From Litoditis marina (taxonomy: Eukaryota > Nematoda > Chromadorea > Rhabditida > Rhabditidae), in the NCBI GenBank assembly GCA_964036275.1, contig OZ038440.1:5183690-5247689 (forward strand): 64,000 bases of DNA, in the 5' to 3' direction. Positions 21,986 through 33,707 of this stretch are shown piece after piece. A program made the translations under genes and the position numbers. The notes below the pieces were generated by a model. It ran no database searches and was not told where the DNA came from. It was given only the letters and a program-made list of their open reading frames with translations. Position 1 is the stretch's first letter, and each line of letters begins with the position of its first letter.

Positions 21986-24900
21986 TTACACAAATCTGAT
22001 ATGTCTCGACAGATAGAGAGAAAGGGCGAGCCCAGCCGAAACTAAACCTACAATCGCGAGTACTTTGCCTGTTAAACGATAGGTGACCGAACGTTTATAG
22101 CGAGTCACGGAACACAGGGGTATCAAGGCCTGGAGCAAGAGGATGGTTGGTGCAACACCGAAGTAGAAACATTCGAAACGACCGACGGCTTGATTCGACT
22201 GAAAGGTGGAGAATCAAGTTTCAAGTTTTATTTGTCCCATCACAATGTTATAGTCTGTTTCACAAAACAATAGCCCTCTACAGTAATCTTATACAACTTT
22301 TAGGTTAATTTACCGTATCTTGTAGGTGTTGTACAAAGTTCAAACTTTGTGATATAGTTTTTCACTTTGGATACTACAAGCATACAAAAGAGTGAATCTG
22401 AAATGATGTTTCTTGATTAGATAAATGCGTTTGAATTTCTGAAAGATTACTGTAGAAAGTCATCGATTGATAAAACAAACTATACACAGTGGTGGTCCTT
22501 GACCGATCTCCAATGAGAAAGAGAAGGAAAATGTACTATTCATTTTGCATTTCCATCTATTACTCACCTTTTCTCAAACACGTAATCTCACCTCTACCAG
22601 AAACAATTTACAGAAATTGTTCTTAAAGTGCAATGAGTTATAGTCTTTTTCATTCCTACTGAGACCCCTACAGAAGGATTTCGGAACTTCCAAGCCGTTT
22701 TCCTCACATACATCGGAAAGATTGACCATTTTTGCACCTACTTCTCGTTCTCAGGTACAGTAAAGATACAAGAGGATTTTTGATGAACCAAATGTTCGGC
22801 TCCACAACAGCTTTAGGAAAGTTTCTAAACTGTACGAGTCTCAAAAGGAATGGTGTGAACTATACCGGTTTTCTAATAAATTAGTCTGAAACATCAGCCT
22901 ATTCAAGACCTGAAGAAGTCTTATGCTGATGTTCTTGGCAGTTGCGGCGAAAACAGTCTCACAATTAGTGAAAATTGGGGAACCAAATGTGTGAAAAAAT
23001 GTGTGAGTTATGTTTGGTTTGACCTCTATATCAGCGAAAATTGAACGATACTAATTGCTGCGATACTGTAGCAGAAGTATTCTGCAAAATAGACCAATAC
23101 CAATGTTGCACAATGGTTCACGAAGCCCGATTTTGATTCTACAGAAATTGCCGAAGGGTATTTCATGTGGACCCCGACGACATGCGTGCGCTGTGAACCA
23201 TTGTGCAACATTGGTATTGTTCTATTTTTGCAGAATACTTCTGCTACAGTATCGCAGCAATTCGTATTGTTCACTTTTTGCTGATATAGAGGTCAAACCA
23301 AACACAACTCACACATTTGTTGGTTCTCCCGTTTTTTACTAATTGTTCTCTTTTTTGCTAGTTGTACTCCTACTAGTTCCCATTTCGCCTATTCACAAAA
23401 TGGATCTTGTAAATTCATTCTTTGGAAATCTCAGTTTTGGGTGTGCAATAACTTGCAATGTAGTCATTATTTTCAATACCACATCAAAAACCTTCATGTT
23501 GAAACTTCATTGTTTTTCATTTCACCGCCTATTGGCACACGCGCCTGGCGCCAGAACGAAACGAAATTTTTAAGTTTTCGAGCTTCCAGCTCACACCACA
23601 TGTGTCAATTATTGAATGGAGCAAATTTCAAAAAGGATTTTTTTTCATTTTTAGGCAAATTACTTTCCATGCGATATATATATTGACTGTACCATATTTC
23701 AGACTATTTCATTGACGATGTCGTGTGTTCAGGTTTTGGCGCCATATGGCGTCTAGTCCGAGCGCCAGAACAAGAATTCAAGTTTCGCTAACTGAAATAA
23801 ATAATTTTACATCAAAGTATTTTTACATCAAAGAACATTTTACATCAAAGAACAACTTGTATTAATTTGAAACACTGTAATGGACGACAACTAGTGCTTT
23901 GTCATTTTTGGCGCCTATTGGCGCACAGGCCCGGCGCCATTGATGAATCATACATTTCATAATCGGCGCGACGCGCCAACTTTTGCATTAGAGCTCATGT
24001 TTCAAATTTCAGCTAAATCGGTTCAGTAGTTTTTCAAATAGTAGTTTTTGGCGCCTACTGGCGTCCCCGACCGGCGTCAGTGAGAAGCTATACATCTCAT
24101 ATTTGGCGCGCCGGTGCTAACTTTTGCATTGGAACTCATGTTTCAAATTTCACCTAAATCGCTTCAGTAGTTTTCTCAATACTATGTTGACAGTATTCCG
24201 TGAGGTTCAAATCTTGATTCTCTAACGTTCTCTCTTAGTTTTCAAAAAATATTATATTTAAAGCTTTTCGTGAACTATAAGGAAAAAATGAGTCCGCAAT
24301 GGCCAAACCAAAGACAACTGACGCAGAGCGCTCCGCGCGATTAACATGATGTTACACTGTAGACGTTCCTAGCTTCAAATTTTTCCCTGTATCACTGGGT
24401 GGTGTTTGGAGTGTGTGGAGTACTCGATGAGAACCGAATCGGAGAGAAAAAAGAGTCCTCTAGGAAAACAGAAACTACCCTCCAAGACTATAGTTGAGGA
24501 AGTCTAGCATTTCCGCCTAAAATGGAGCGTTTTTTCTAGAGCATACGCGAATACTTACCTCCAAAACAATCCTATACCAACCAAGTAGGACAAACTCGAG
24601 GAAACACGGTACATAAGCTTGCCGGCGGATAACCTGAAACATTGAAAGTACAGCTCTCATGTTTCGGTATCAGTTGCCTCTTGTTTCAGTTGAGTAGGCT
24701 ATAGTCGTTGCCAACGGAAAGGCAGGAGGGAACTGCATATCTCACATTCTGCTGTGTACCCACACATGTCTTTAACAAGCTTTGTCGTTGTGTTCTCTAA
24801 TAGCGCAGTGGTTGGTGCCCTTCAACGAGTCTTTTGCTCGCAGGTTAGATTTCGGCGAGAGAGACGAGTGGCCGAGTGGTCGACTGGTTGTGTGCGCGCT

Positions 24901-27900
24901 AGCACTCAAAACATCATGGTTCGATTCCACTCGGCCCGGTATCTTCATGGCAGACCGCATGAGCTGGTAATAAAGCTCACCCACGCCTAGTTTCAATCTA
25001 CGGACCCCTGCCCCTCTCTACGGAGACTACATTGTGATCGTAAAAGATTATTATTATTATTATTATTATTAGACATGCATTTATTAAATAGGCACTCACT
25101 CTACAAAAGTTAGAGTAATAACTTGATATTCTCATTTTTCTTATAATTTAGTGTGAGCGGGTCAACAAGGTCGTCGACAGAGTGCAAGTCCTTCAGCTGC
25201 TTATATTCTCATCGCTTTTCACGTGTAAGCAATTGGCCAAATGGGTAAACACAGTCACGTGAAACATGTTAACCCAGTTAAAAAATGCTACATGTTAAAA
25301 ATGTTAAAAAATACGTGACTCTCCAATTTACTCTTGGTATAGTACCAATACATCTACACACATTATCGCTCGCCGAAGATCTACCACCGCTCGCCTTAAT
25401 AGTGTTTCATTCTAATTGGTGCAGCGGAATCGAACCTGCGAGCAACAGATTCGTAGGAGGGCGCTAACCACTGCGTTTATAGAATACATAAACAGTACGT
25501 TTTGAAATCGAAGCCATGTGTGCGTATACAGCGGAAAGTGAGATAGTACCCTCCTGCCTTTCTGTTGGCGAAGACTATGGACATATTTCAGTCCGTTTTC
25601 AGCACATAACTGTTAACATAATTTTTCAAGAAACTTTCAGTCAGTTCTCAGCACTAAATAGTTAGACAATCGATTGGAAATAGAAAGTTGCACACTCGAT
25701 TCTGACTCTTTTTTTCATCAAAGTTCTGAAATGTTTTTCTATGCCTGAGAACAACAAAAATTTCGTGAAAAGGTGCTCCCCATACCTTCAATTGTTTCGC
25801 ATGCAGAAACCTCATACTTCGAACGATAGGGTCAGTGGCCCTCGACAGCTGCGTTTGTCCTTCCAAGGAGAGAATGATTGCAAGGACGCATACGATCGGG
25901 GGGCAGAACAGTGTGAGACCTGAACTTAGAGAGTTTATAGTGAGTGTCAAATTTATAAATCTGAAATCTCCCTCTCTCGCCGAAATCGAACAGCAAAAAA
26001 CGTGGAGCAGGGCGCTAACTACAAATTCGCTATTAACGTTAACATACAAATCATCATGCCGGAGTCGAAAATATGTGCGCGTACACAGCGCAAGGAGAGA
26101 TACACAGTACTATTTTGCTTTTCCGTTGGCCGAGACTATGTTTGAGTAGGAGAAATGAGAGTTCAAACTACTGCTCAGCCCTGGTAGCCCCCAGAGAAAG
26201 ACAGAAGAAAAGAATATAATAGATTGTACCCGATGAGTCGAGGCTCAACTTGATGAATACCGAAAATGTTCGAGTCGAGTTCAACTCGAAACTCGGTTCT
26301 CCCGGAATCCGAAACGTTGAGAATAATCGATAAACAACTCGGAACCTACTCATCAGGAAGAATCCTGCCGGTGTTTTGATGTTGAACGCGATGGGCTTGG
26401 CTTCTTGAATTTTACGGTTGTAGAGTATTCGGGGTGCCAACTTCGACCAGTCCTCCGTGACCAACACAAGCATCTGTATAGTGAATTTCAAATTTAAAAA
26501 AGTCAGTCTCTTGCCGGAATCGAACCTGCAAGCAAAAGTTTCGTAGCAGGGCGCTAACCACGGCGCTTTTGGAGTACATAATGGATGAGCTTTGTAATCG
26601 AGAATAAGTGTGCGTACACAGCGGAAAGTGAGATAATTATACAGTACCCTTCCGCCTTTCTGTTGGCGGCTACTATAGTAGAGTTCTCACATAATAAAAC
26701 TGAGTCTGACCGACTATTCTGGAGAGAAAAAAAATTGTTTTTTTTCTCGAAAATTGTTCCATGTTGGTGAAGACGAACAATAAAGAATAGCATTTCCAGA
26801 AGTTTTCAGCGATCGATTCCCTATATTCAATGGATTCTGTTAAAATTTAATTTCACAAACAAAGTCGCAGTCCTACTCTTCACATCGGTTGATAGTAGAT
26901 GAATCATACATAATAACGCTGAAAAGGTCGATAAGTTCGTTTTTTTTCACTTAAAGGTCTCTTTGAACACAATTCAAGCAACTTTTCGGTCGAGAACCAT
27001 GCTATGTGTTCAACCGCACTCACCATCACCGTTGCGTGAAGCACGAACGAAAGTGCCAGAATCAGAATCATTTTTAAAACGTGGAACTTTTTTCCCATTA
27101 CAACCAGAAATCGATGCGTGGATGAGAGGGCAGTCGTCGTAACATTGCTGGTCGCCAGGACCACCAGAGCTGAGAAACTGAAACATGCTGTTAAAGAAGG
27201 TAGGACACCAATGAAGAAATATGGCGCATATAATAATTATTATGGCGGTTATAATAATTATTATAGATTAGCATAGCGCGCTGTGGGGCGAGACATAACG
27301 CGAATGAGGAGAAGTCAGATGGTTGTAAAAAATGTCCCTGGGTCAGAACTCGATTCCCGGCAGGTCAAAACTCGATCTCCCCTGTTGGTGTTTGGCGTCC
27401 TTTAAGTTTGTCAAGTTCCTAAACTACATCTGTTCTTCAGTTTCCCATGACGCGATGTTACAATGAAATATGGAATTCCGTTCAGACGCGACCGTATATA
27501 ATATATAATAATCTTTTACGGCAACTCAGCCGTGTGTTACTTTTATTCATACATTTAACCAAGACAGTGATCACATTGTTGTGTCCGTAGAGAGGGGGGT
27601 CCGCAGAGGGGAACTAGGCATGGGTGAGCTTTATTACCAGCTCATGCGGTCCGCCACGAAGATACCGCGCCGAGTGGGATCGAACCATGGTGTTTTGAGC
27701 GCTAGCTCGCACACAACCAGTCGATCACTCGGCATATAAGCCCGCACCGCGACGTGTCGAAATCTCAGCCGGACCCGGCATTCTCCCACATTTGTTGATA
27801 TGTGTTTATCATGTTTTTCTTATGAATCTTTCATTCCATCTGTATTTTGTATCTTTCTGTAGCTCATCAAGTTAGTTGATTGAGTTACTTTTCTTTGCGT

Positions 27901-30192
27901 CATGAAGTGATACTATTTGTAGTGTTATCTCGTGGGTTTTTTTTCCCGCGGAGGTCCTCCAATATAGGATGTCGTGAAGGAGGCTTTGAGCTACATGTTC
28001 GGCAAATTTTGGCAATTAATGTACAGGATTAAATATTTCTAAATCTATGTCAAAGTGGTTACAAACAACTTTTACACCTGATGGGTTAGGTGAGAGTACA
28101 ATTTAATTTGCAAAAAAACGAGATTGTAGTTTAATCGTGTTTTGTAATGTCTGCAGACCTTTGAACAAAAACTAATCTTAGTTTTTGTTCAAAGGTCTGC
28201 AGACATTACAAAACAGATTATTACAATTTTCTTCAAAGTACGTTGAGCATTTTCTTAGATTTTTGCATGAATCACTGAAGGGCAACACGTCTACAAGATA
28301 CCAAGTTCACTTTCCAAGTAGTTATTTATTGAGAGGAGTTAGAGGGCCCAACGTCTCGCAAAAATGGCTTCCGTGCGGGGCGGCGGCGGCGGCGGCGCCG
28401 GCGACAAAAGTGTCCGCCTCCTCAAATCTCGGCATAGTTTCGCACAAAATAAACTTATTCCCAAAATTTTTACATTATTGAAAAGCTCTAAAAAAGTTGA
28501 GATATACGTATTTTTCAGGTGTGTCGTAAATTTGAATATTACGTGTGAGAGAGCCGAAAATGGTCTCGCAAAAAATCATGGATAGACCGGTTTCGTGAAA
28601 ATAAAAATGAAAGAAGAGTTTAACGTGTAGTAGGAAGACGTTTTTCAATGAAGAACTCATGACAGGCGGGTACAGCTTGGTTTTCACTCCTTTTCACATG
28701 TCTGATTGGCGGATTGGATAAACGCTCTATTCACGCACGGCGAACGGAGGTTCGATTCCTGCCTGGAGCACAAAATTTGCTACCACTTCAACGAGGTTAC
28801 AACTACACAAACGTTCTGAACCACGGCGCGGTTTAAACTCCAATAGAAAAACATAAAATTCCTTGTTTAGATTATTGTTCAAAAATATCATTTTCATCAA
28901 AAATGACCGTTACTTCGTAACCATAGAAAAAGAGTTCAATTGGTATAAAAAACGAGTGTAAAGAAAGTAAAGATTAGTTTTGGATAAACATGTACAAGAA
29001 ATATAAAAGAAGTCCAATAAAAGTATTTTGAGGAAAATGCTAATCTCGCTTCTCTTGAAAGCAACGGAGTATAAGCTAGACTATTGTGAGTCGCAGTCAG
29101 AAGTTTTCTTCCGGTAGCAAAAAAACTCGGTATCCTTTTTTGAATTTTTAAACCGAGCGAGATTAGACTTTTCCTCAAAATACTTTTATTGGACTTCTTT
29201 TATATTTCTTGTACATGTTTATCCAAAACTAATCTTTACTTTCTTTACACTCGTTTTTTATACTAATATAAATAGAATTGGGGAAAATTGAAGTATCACC
29301 CCTCACTTTAGTTGGGTCCCCCCGTAGCACTTCAACCCCCCACCCAAGCTGAAACCTGAAAATCTAGGAGAGGGGGGGGGGGGGAACAAAATTCGACATT
29401 TACTATTTACCCCCCACCTGGGTCGGCGGGGGGCAGAACTTCAATGGTGGGGGGTCAAACTTCAACGAGTGGGGGGCTGAACTTCAATACCGGAAATGTT
29501 TACTTTTTACCCCCCACTCTCAAGCTTTTGTATTGCAGGTGATAAATTGAATTATCACCCCCCGGTGGGGGGGGGGTCAAACTACAATTCCCCAAACGCA
29601 ATATAAATTCAAAAAGGTGGGGGGTAAAAAGTCAATGTTCCCTAGAATTGTATGGTGTCCAAACAACTGAAAACAGTCATTAGGCTATATTCAATAAAAC
29701 CTAATAAAAAAAACAAATCCTCATAGTCCAAGTAAAAGATGATAGGACATCGTCCAGCACTGTTAAATTGGATGATGTAATATGTGTGCGTAACAGGGTA
29801 ACCAAACCCTTTTCTTCTGTACTTTTCACTCCATTCACTCATTTGGAGTGGGTAATTACAATATCCATATGCCGGCGTGAAACCCAATGACTCCGTTTTC
29901 AACTAAAACAATCGAATAGGGTAAGAGCGAGGGGGGGGGGGGGGGATAGTATTCATGACAGATTTAAAAGATAGCAGAATGGAAAGCTAGTTTAGGTATC
30001 CCAGGGTACCTAAACTTAACGGCGCGAGCGCTAACACAGGCTAAAACATGTAAGCCGTATGCAGACTAGAACCGCTGGTTTGGATTAAAATTTGTAGATA
30101 TCGATTTTTCTCGAACAGCTCTTCCATATTAACTTCCTTTTCAGTCCCCCTTTATTAGCCGCTTGGTCTTTCAAATTCATTAACACTGTGAA

Positions 30193-30229
<37 letters not shown>

Positions 30230-31008
30230 GTACTCACCAAAGCACTTGCAAATCGTGGTAAAAGTGCCGCGCTGGACCATGGAATGCAACAATGAAACAT
30301 CCGTCAAGATACAATGTTCTGAAACAATTGTTCATGGCTTCTCGATATTCGAACAGAACCGGAATGGTACTGGGTAGAAGCGGGCTAGGGTGATCGAAAC
30401 TTGGTTATCGAATTGATTTGAATTGAAAATGAAAACAACTATCTGGTTTCAAACACATTGGAGAACTTTCGGTAGCATCTGTCGCTATAGAAGTATTTTA
30501 TTATCAATCATATCTGCTTTTTGCTCAGCCTTAACGAGTATTGAAAAAATTCGCAAAAATAATTAAGTTCGAAAGCACCGGCAAACCTGCACAATAAGAT
30601 CAGATCATTTAGAATTTCGAGACAACTCATTTGAAGAAGGTCGATTATGTGGTCCAATCGCAACGGTTCAGTCCTAACTGCAATACATTTCTCAATTGCA
30701 GTTTAAAGGACCATTGACACGAGACTGGTCCAAATTATCGTCCTTCTTTAACGCATTCATGTATGGAATGAACATATATGTTTAAATCATTTGTGTCGTA
30801 TATTGAATTGAACGTACTGTGGCCCTAATACCCCCAGAAGAATCAGCTGGACGAGTGCAAAAGCAGTCTGGTAGCCGACTATGACATCGTATTCTCGATG
30901 TCTGGGGCACGGGGCGACGATAACCATCGAGAACAGATACGTATTCGCGATTGAAGCAAACACAACTACAAGAAACAAGTAGACCGAATACCAATCGGGG
31001 ATAACCAT
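21986..31008 (-). CDS. multi-pass membrane protein, 7TM chemoreceptor-like (copy B)
   Basis: Predicted exons: 31008-30818, 30586-30536, 30369-30238, 27177-27024, 26473-26261, 24633-24559, 22198-21986. All phases agree and give 342 residues, the usual size of a nematode serpentine receptor. Hydrophobic segments lie in exon 1 (two: VYLFLVVVFASIANTYLF, then AFALVQLILLGVL), exon 4 (VVLATSNVTTTAL, then THRFLVVMGKK, then a helix ending FVLHATVMV), exon 6 and exon 7 (VAPTILLLQALIPL and a last helix). The Thr-His-Arg-Phe motif resembles the residues after TM3 in nematode chemoreceptors. An AG at 31023 fourteen bases before the ATG suits SL trans-splicing. A further open stretch upstream (32072-31991) joins in phase but starts inside a mobile element and is probably not original coding. 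Exact receptor family not recognised. Confidence 0.66.
22970..24345. mobile_element. composite insertion in 7TM copy B
   Basis: Absent from copy A (break at about 6773). It begins with a 375-bp palindrome (22972-23346, ends ATTAGTGAAAA.../...ACTAATTG, arms sharing CAATGTTGCACAATGGTTCA). Copies of a GGCGCCTATTGGCGC-type repeat follow (about 23540, 23910, 24050), then an end with GCGCTCCGCGC. Confidence 0.7.
24699..24862 (+). mobile_element. SINE-like element S1, fused to S2 (copy B)
   Basis: Paralogue of 7123-7287 in the duplicated block; A box TAGCGCAGTGG is present. Confidence 0.7.
24863..25072 (+). mobile_element. tRNA-derived SINE S2 with (TTA)n tail (copy B)
   Basis: Best-preserved S2 head: A box TGGCCGAGTGG, B box GGTTCGATTCC, closing CACTCGGCC. 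The body and a (TTA)n tail near 25047-25070 follow. Confidence 0.78.
25410..25582 (-). mobile_element. SINE-like element S1, partial
   Basis: Reverse copy with the B box (GGAATCGAACC as read on +), A box and left end GAAGACTATG; the right end is replaced by other sequence. Confidence 0.65.
25936..26142 (-). mobile_element. SINE-like element S1 (copy B)
   Basis: Paralogue of 10771-10976 within the duplicated block. Confidence 0.65.
26476..26679 (-). mobile_element. SINE-like element S1 abutting a splice acceptor
   Basis: Reverse S1 copy whose TATA end lies next to the 3' splice site of the exon starting at 26473 in 7TM copy B; copy A has no element here. Confidence 0.7.
27186..27417. mobile_element. 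TTAA-flanked element, short form
   Basis: Starts TTAAAGAAGGTAGGACACCAA and ends, inverted, TTGGTGTTTGGCGTCCTTTAA; internal ATAATAATTATTATGGCG palindromes. It matches both ends of 7824-9858 without the nested insert. Confidence 0.75.
27535..27740 (-). mobile_element. tRNA-derived SINE S2
   Basis: Reverse copy: body at 27590-27660 (CAGCTCATGCGGTCCGCC), then B box (GGGATCGAACC) and A box region (CGATCACTCGGC). It lies in an intron of 7TM copy B and has no partner in copy A. Confidence 0.72.
28140..29272. mobile_element. foldback element with internal tRNA-like box (family G)
   Basis: Near-complete reverse relative of 50128-51245. It has a short foldback (28150-28200), a GGC-rich patch (28376-28402), a tRNA-like piece (B box GGTTCGATTCC at 28750) and a terminal palindrome (28935-29272, CGAGTGTAAAGAAAGTAAAG inverted). 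Confidence 0.75.
29279..29600. repeat. C/G-tract palindromic element
   Basis: Begins TTGGGGAAAATTGAAGT and ends AAACTACAATTCCCCAA, giving inverted ends; the interior is C and G tracts as at 11472-11785. Confidence 0.65.
30196..30227. repeat. (TA)n microsatellite
   Basis: Pure TA run next to the splice donor of exon 3 in 7TM copy B. Confidence 0.95.
30634..30749. mobile_element. small palindromic MITE (GGACGATTATGTGG family)
   Basis: Copy in intron 1 of 7TM copy B, absent from the same intron of copy A. Confidence 0.8.
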
Positions 31009-31052
31009 ACCACTCGAAGTATCTGAAACAGAAATGGTTTTTTCTCTCATTA

Positions 31053-31170
31053 AGGAAGGACGATTATGTGGACCACTCCCGTGGCAACGGTACTTTTAAC
31101 TGCAATTGAAACGTGTACTGCAGTTTAAAGGACTGGAGCGTTGCTATTGGACCACATAATCGTTGTACTT
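31053..31170. mobile_element. small palindromic MITE (GGACGATTATGTGG family)
   Basis: Paralogue of the copy at 14215-14330, just upstream of the 7TM copy B start. Confidence 0.8.
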
Positions 31171-32174
31171 TAACTTCCGAAAATATGAATACAAATATAA
31201 AAGAAAATTCGGAATACAAAAACACGAAATTCAATATGACGATAAGAATCAATAATTTGGGGGTTAGAGAACGCTTTCCACATCGTATACTGTTAGTCAA
31301 CTACACAGTCACGGAAAACAAGTTGTACACAGCAGAACTACAGAACGTGACAAGACAAAGTGCACGATGGCTCATTAGAATGTCAACTTGATGTGACTAG
31401 TCATATTGTTTCTAGTGTACACATCTTTTGAATTGTGCGATTTGTGCCTCTGACTCAGGTCTGTCTCCAATTGTCTTCCCCCCATTAATGATAGTAAAAT
31501 TAAAAAGTTCATTCGCATAGAACTATAACAAAGAACTAACAGAGATCGTATGGAAGGTACGAATGTATTCTCAATGACAAATAGAAATCCCTAGTTCGTA
31601 TTTGTCATTGAGGGCTGTGTGTTCATAACAAAGGGTTACATTAGTTCGAATACTTTTAATTCTGTACACTACATATTGTAAATAACAAAAAATGTGGTTC
31701 CATTGGCTTGAGAAGGAAATTTTTTAAACAAAACCAAAAAAACGAACTGACGTGTGCGGTAGTTGTTCAAACTGTTTTCTCGAAGGATTTGATAGATATT
31801 TGGAAAATCGGTACTCGACTATTAAAAATAAATAAACCAGAGCCGAGATAGAGAACAAGAAATAACAGAGAAAAAGACTAGAGACAGATTGAGAGAACGA
31901 AAAATAAAACAAAGGAAAAAGAGAGAGCAAGAGAGAGTAGAAGAAAATGACCACATCTATCTATGTATAGTGATGACAATCCAATATAACCTGTGAGACA
32001 GAGGAACACGAATGGCCAACTATCGATTTCACTGTCTGCCGGGTCAACGAGGTTATAGTTTGTTCCACCCATCTACAACCCTATACAATGATTATGCTTG
32101 ATCTTCAGACACAAAGTTTGTTAGGGAGGAAATTTGAGATTTTCTCCGAATATTGGCAGTGTGTTCCGCCGAGG

Positions 32175-32289
32175 CCGTATGCATGAAACATCCCGGGCCG
32201 GGTTGAGATGCTATCCCGAGCTATTTTCCGGCCAATTTAGCTCGGGATGATAGCATCCCAACCCGGCCCGGGATGTTTCATGCATACGG
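32175..32289. repeat. long near-perfect hairpin
   Basis: Arms of 48 and 51 bases pair with one mismatch and a 3-base gap around a 16-base loop. The arms contain CCCGGGCCGGGTTG, far more GC-rich than the surroundings. Confidence 0.9.
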
Positions 32290-32360
32290 TCCTTCACTAC
32301 TACAAACCCTAAAAATTTGAAACTTCACTACTACAAACCCTAAAAATTTGAAATTTTGAA

Positions 32361-32476
32361 GAAGGACGAAAATGTGTACCAATCTCGTGTCAACGGTCCT
32401 TTAAACTGCAATTGAAAAATGTATTGCCGTTTGAAGGACTGAACCGTTGCGACTGGACCACATAATCGTTCTTCTC
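32361..32476. mobile_element. small palindromic MITE (GGACGATTATGTGG family)
   Basis: Copy nested in the larger element 32054-32546. Confidence 0.75.
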
Positions 32477-32640
32477 CAACATGAATTATCCCTCAAAAAA
32501 GCCTCGGGAAACTAGAGAAGGACAACGATGGGTGAAACAGAGTATACGCCCCCTTCTACGAATCTTCGTTGTAGTTTCATGTCGGTTAAGACCATTTTTC
32601 ACGAACTTGGAAATTTGAAACCGAAAAGTTTGAAATATGA

Positions 32641-33700
32641 TGATAAGACATAATAATTTGAGGGTTATAGAACGCTTCACTACTACAAACCCTAAAATTT
32701 GGAAACCTTCACACCAACCCTGGAAAGTTGAAGTTTCATGTCGGTACGGACCATTTTTCACGAACTCTGACCGGCAATCAGCGAAATCAAGTCACAACAT
32801 CAGAGATGTTTTGGAAAAGGCGAGAACTTGTGTAATGGTTGTAATCGTATGAGGTTTTTTGACTATGTTTGATTTGGTTTTTCCATGGTAACGATGAGAT
32901 AGTCACCATCGTTCTTATTCAGCCCCATACAGAATGCATTCTGAAATTGTTGCTTCTGACGCGAATTTTGACGTTTACGTAGCTGTTTTTGATAACTTTT
33001 TGTAATAGGAGCTGATTTGAATGCGACTATTTCTGATGTTTTCGACAACATTTGAGTAAGCTAAAGAATGGAATTTCTGTTGTTCTGATGTAGGAGTAAA
33101 GACGAATTGTAGATGCTTATCTGTTCTTCTTGACATTCATCAGTCTTCAGAATCAGCTGTGTAATATCGGGCTATCATTATTCGCTTTGTTGTCATTACT
33201 GATAAATTATCGTTTTAACAATATGTTATTATTTGTTGTTTCCTGTTGTTTCCCACTTTCAGTTGAATAGCAACTATGACGCGAGTGCGTCACGTGAAGC
33301 TATGTTGAACTTCATCTGACCCGTATAACTCACGTAATTTATACCATATGTCAGTCAAGTGATTAAAGGAGACCGGAACACAACTTGAGCAGAGGTTTCG
33401 TTTCGAGCTGTTTTTGACTGTATTGAGATCAGAGAGCACAAATAACTCGTATATTAGTTTGATCAGTCCACGTGACATTCACACGACAATGCCGCGCGAC
33501 ACGTAACGCGTCCAATCGAAAGTAGGATACAGCAGCTTTACGAGAAACCATGTTGCTCTCCGGTCTCCTTCAAAGTTATTCATGGATTAGTCGTACGGAC
33601 CCTGGCCCTTTCACTGCGTCCCTTGTCTCGGATTTCCTAGAAGGCAACGGGGGTGTTCACTGAAAAATTCAACAATTTATTACATACACATTATGATTCA
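32641..33700. other. no recognised gene
   Basis: Only short open frames. The minus-strand one at 32863-33051 is Lys/Gln-rich and not recognised. Confidence 0.5.
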
Positions 33701-33707
33701 TAGAGAA

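Larger units (their letters stand above)
32054..32546. mobile_element. TA-flanked MITE (TATAGTTTGTTCCACCCATC family)
   Basis: Ends TATAGTTTGTTCCACCCATC and, inverted, GATGGGTGAAACAGAGTATA. Contains a long hairpin (32175-32289), a repeated CTTCACTACTACAAACCCTA and another MITE. Related to 51738-52146. Confidence 0.75.
18850..32640. repeat. segmental duplication, copy B
   Basis: Second copy of the block at 3650-15820. Copy-specific inserts are 22970-24345, 27186-27417, 27535-27740, about 28140-29272 and 32054-32546. The left breakpoint falls within intron 5 of the acyltransferase gene, which explains why this copy lacks exons 1-5. Limits are approximate. Confidence 0.85.

Noticed and set aside
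28364..28585. Gly/Ala-rich open frame
   Set aside because: Made by a GGC repeat inside a family G mobile element.
31991..32072. Extra first coding exon for 7TM copy B
   Set aside because: Phase fits, but its ATG lies in an inserted MITE, copy A has no equivalent ATG, and changes between copies are not at third positions. The ATG at 31008 behind a splice acceptor is simpler.
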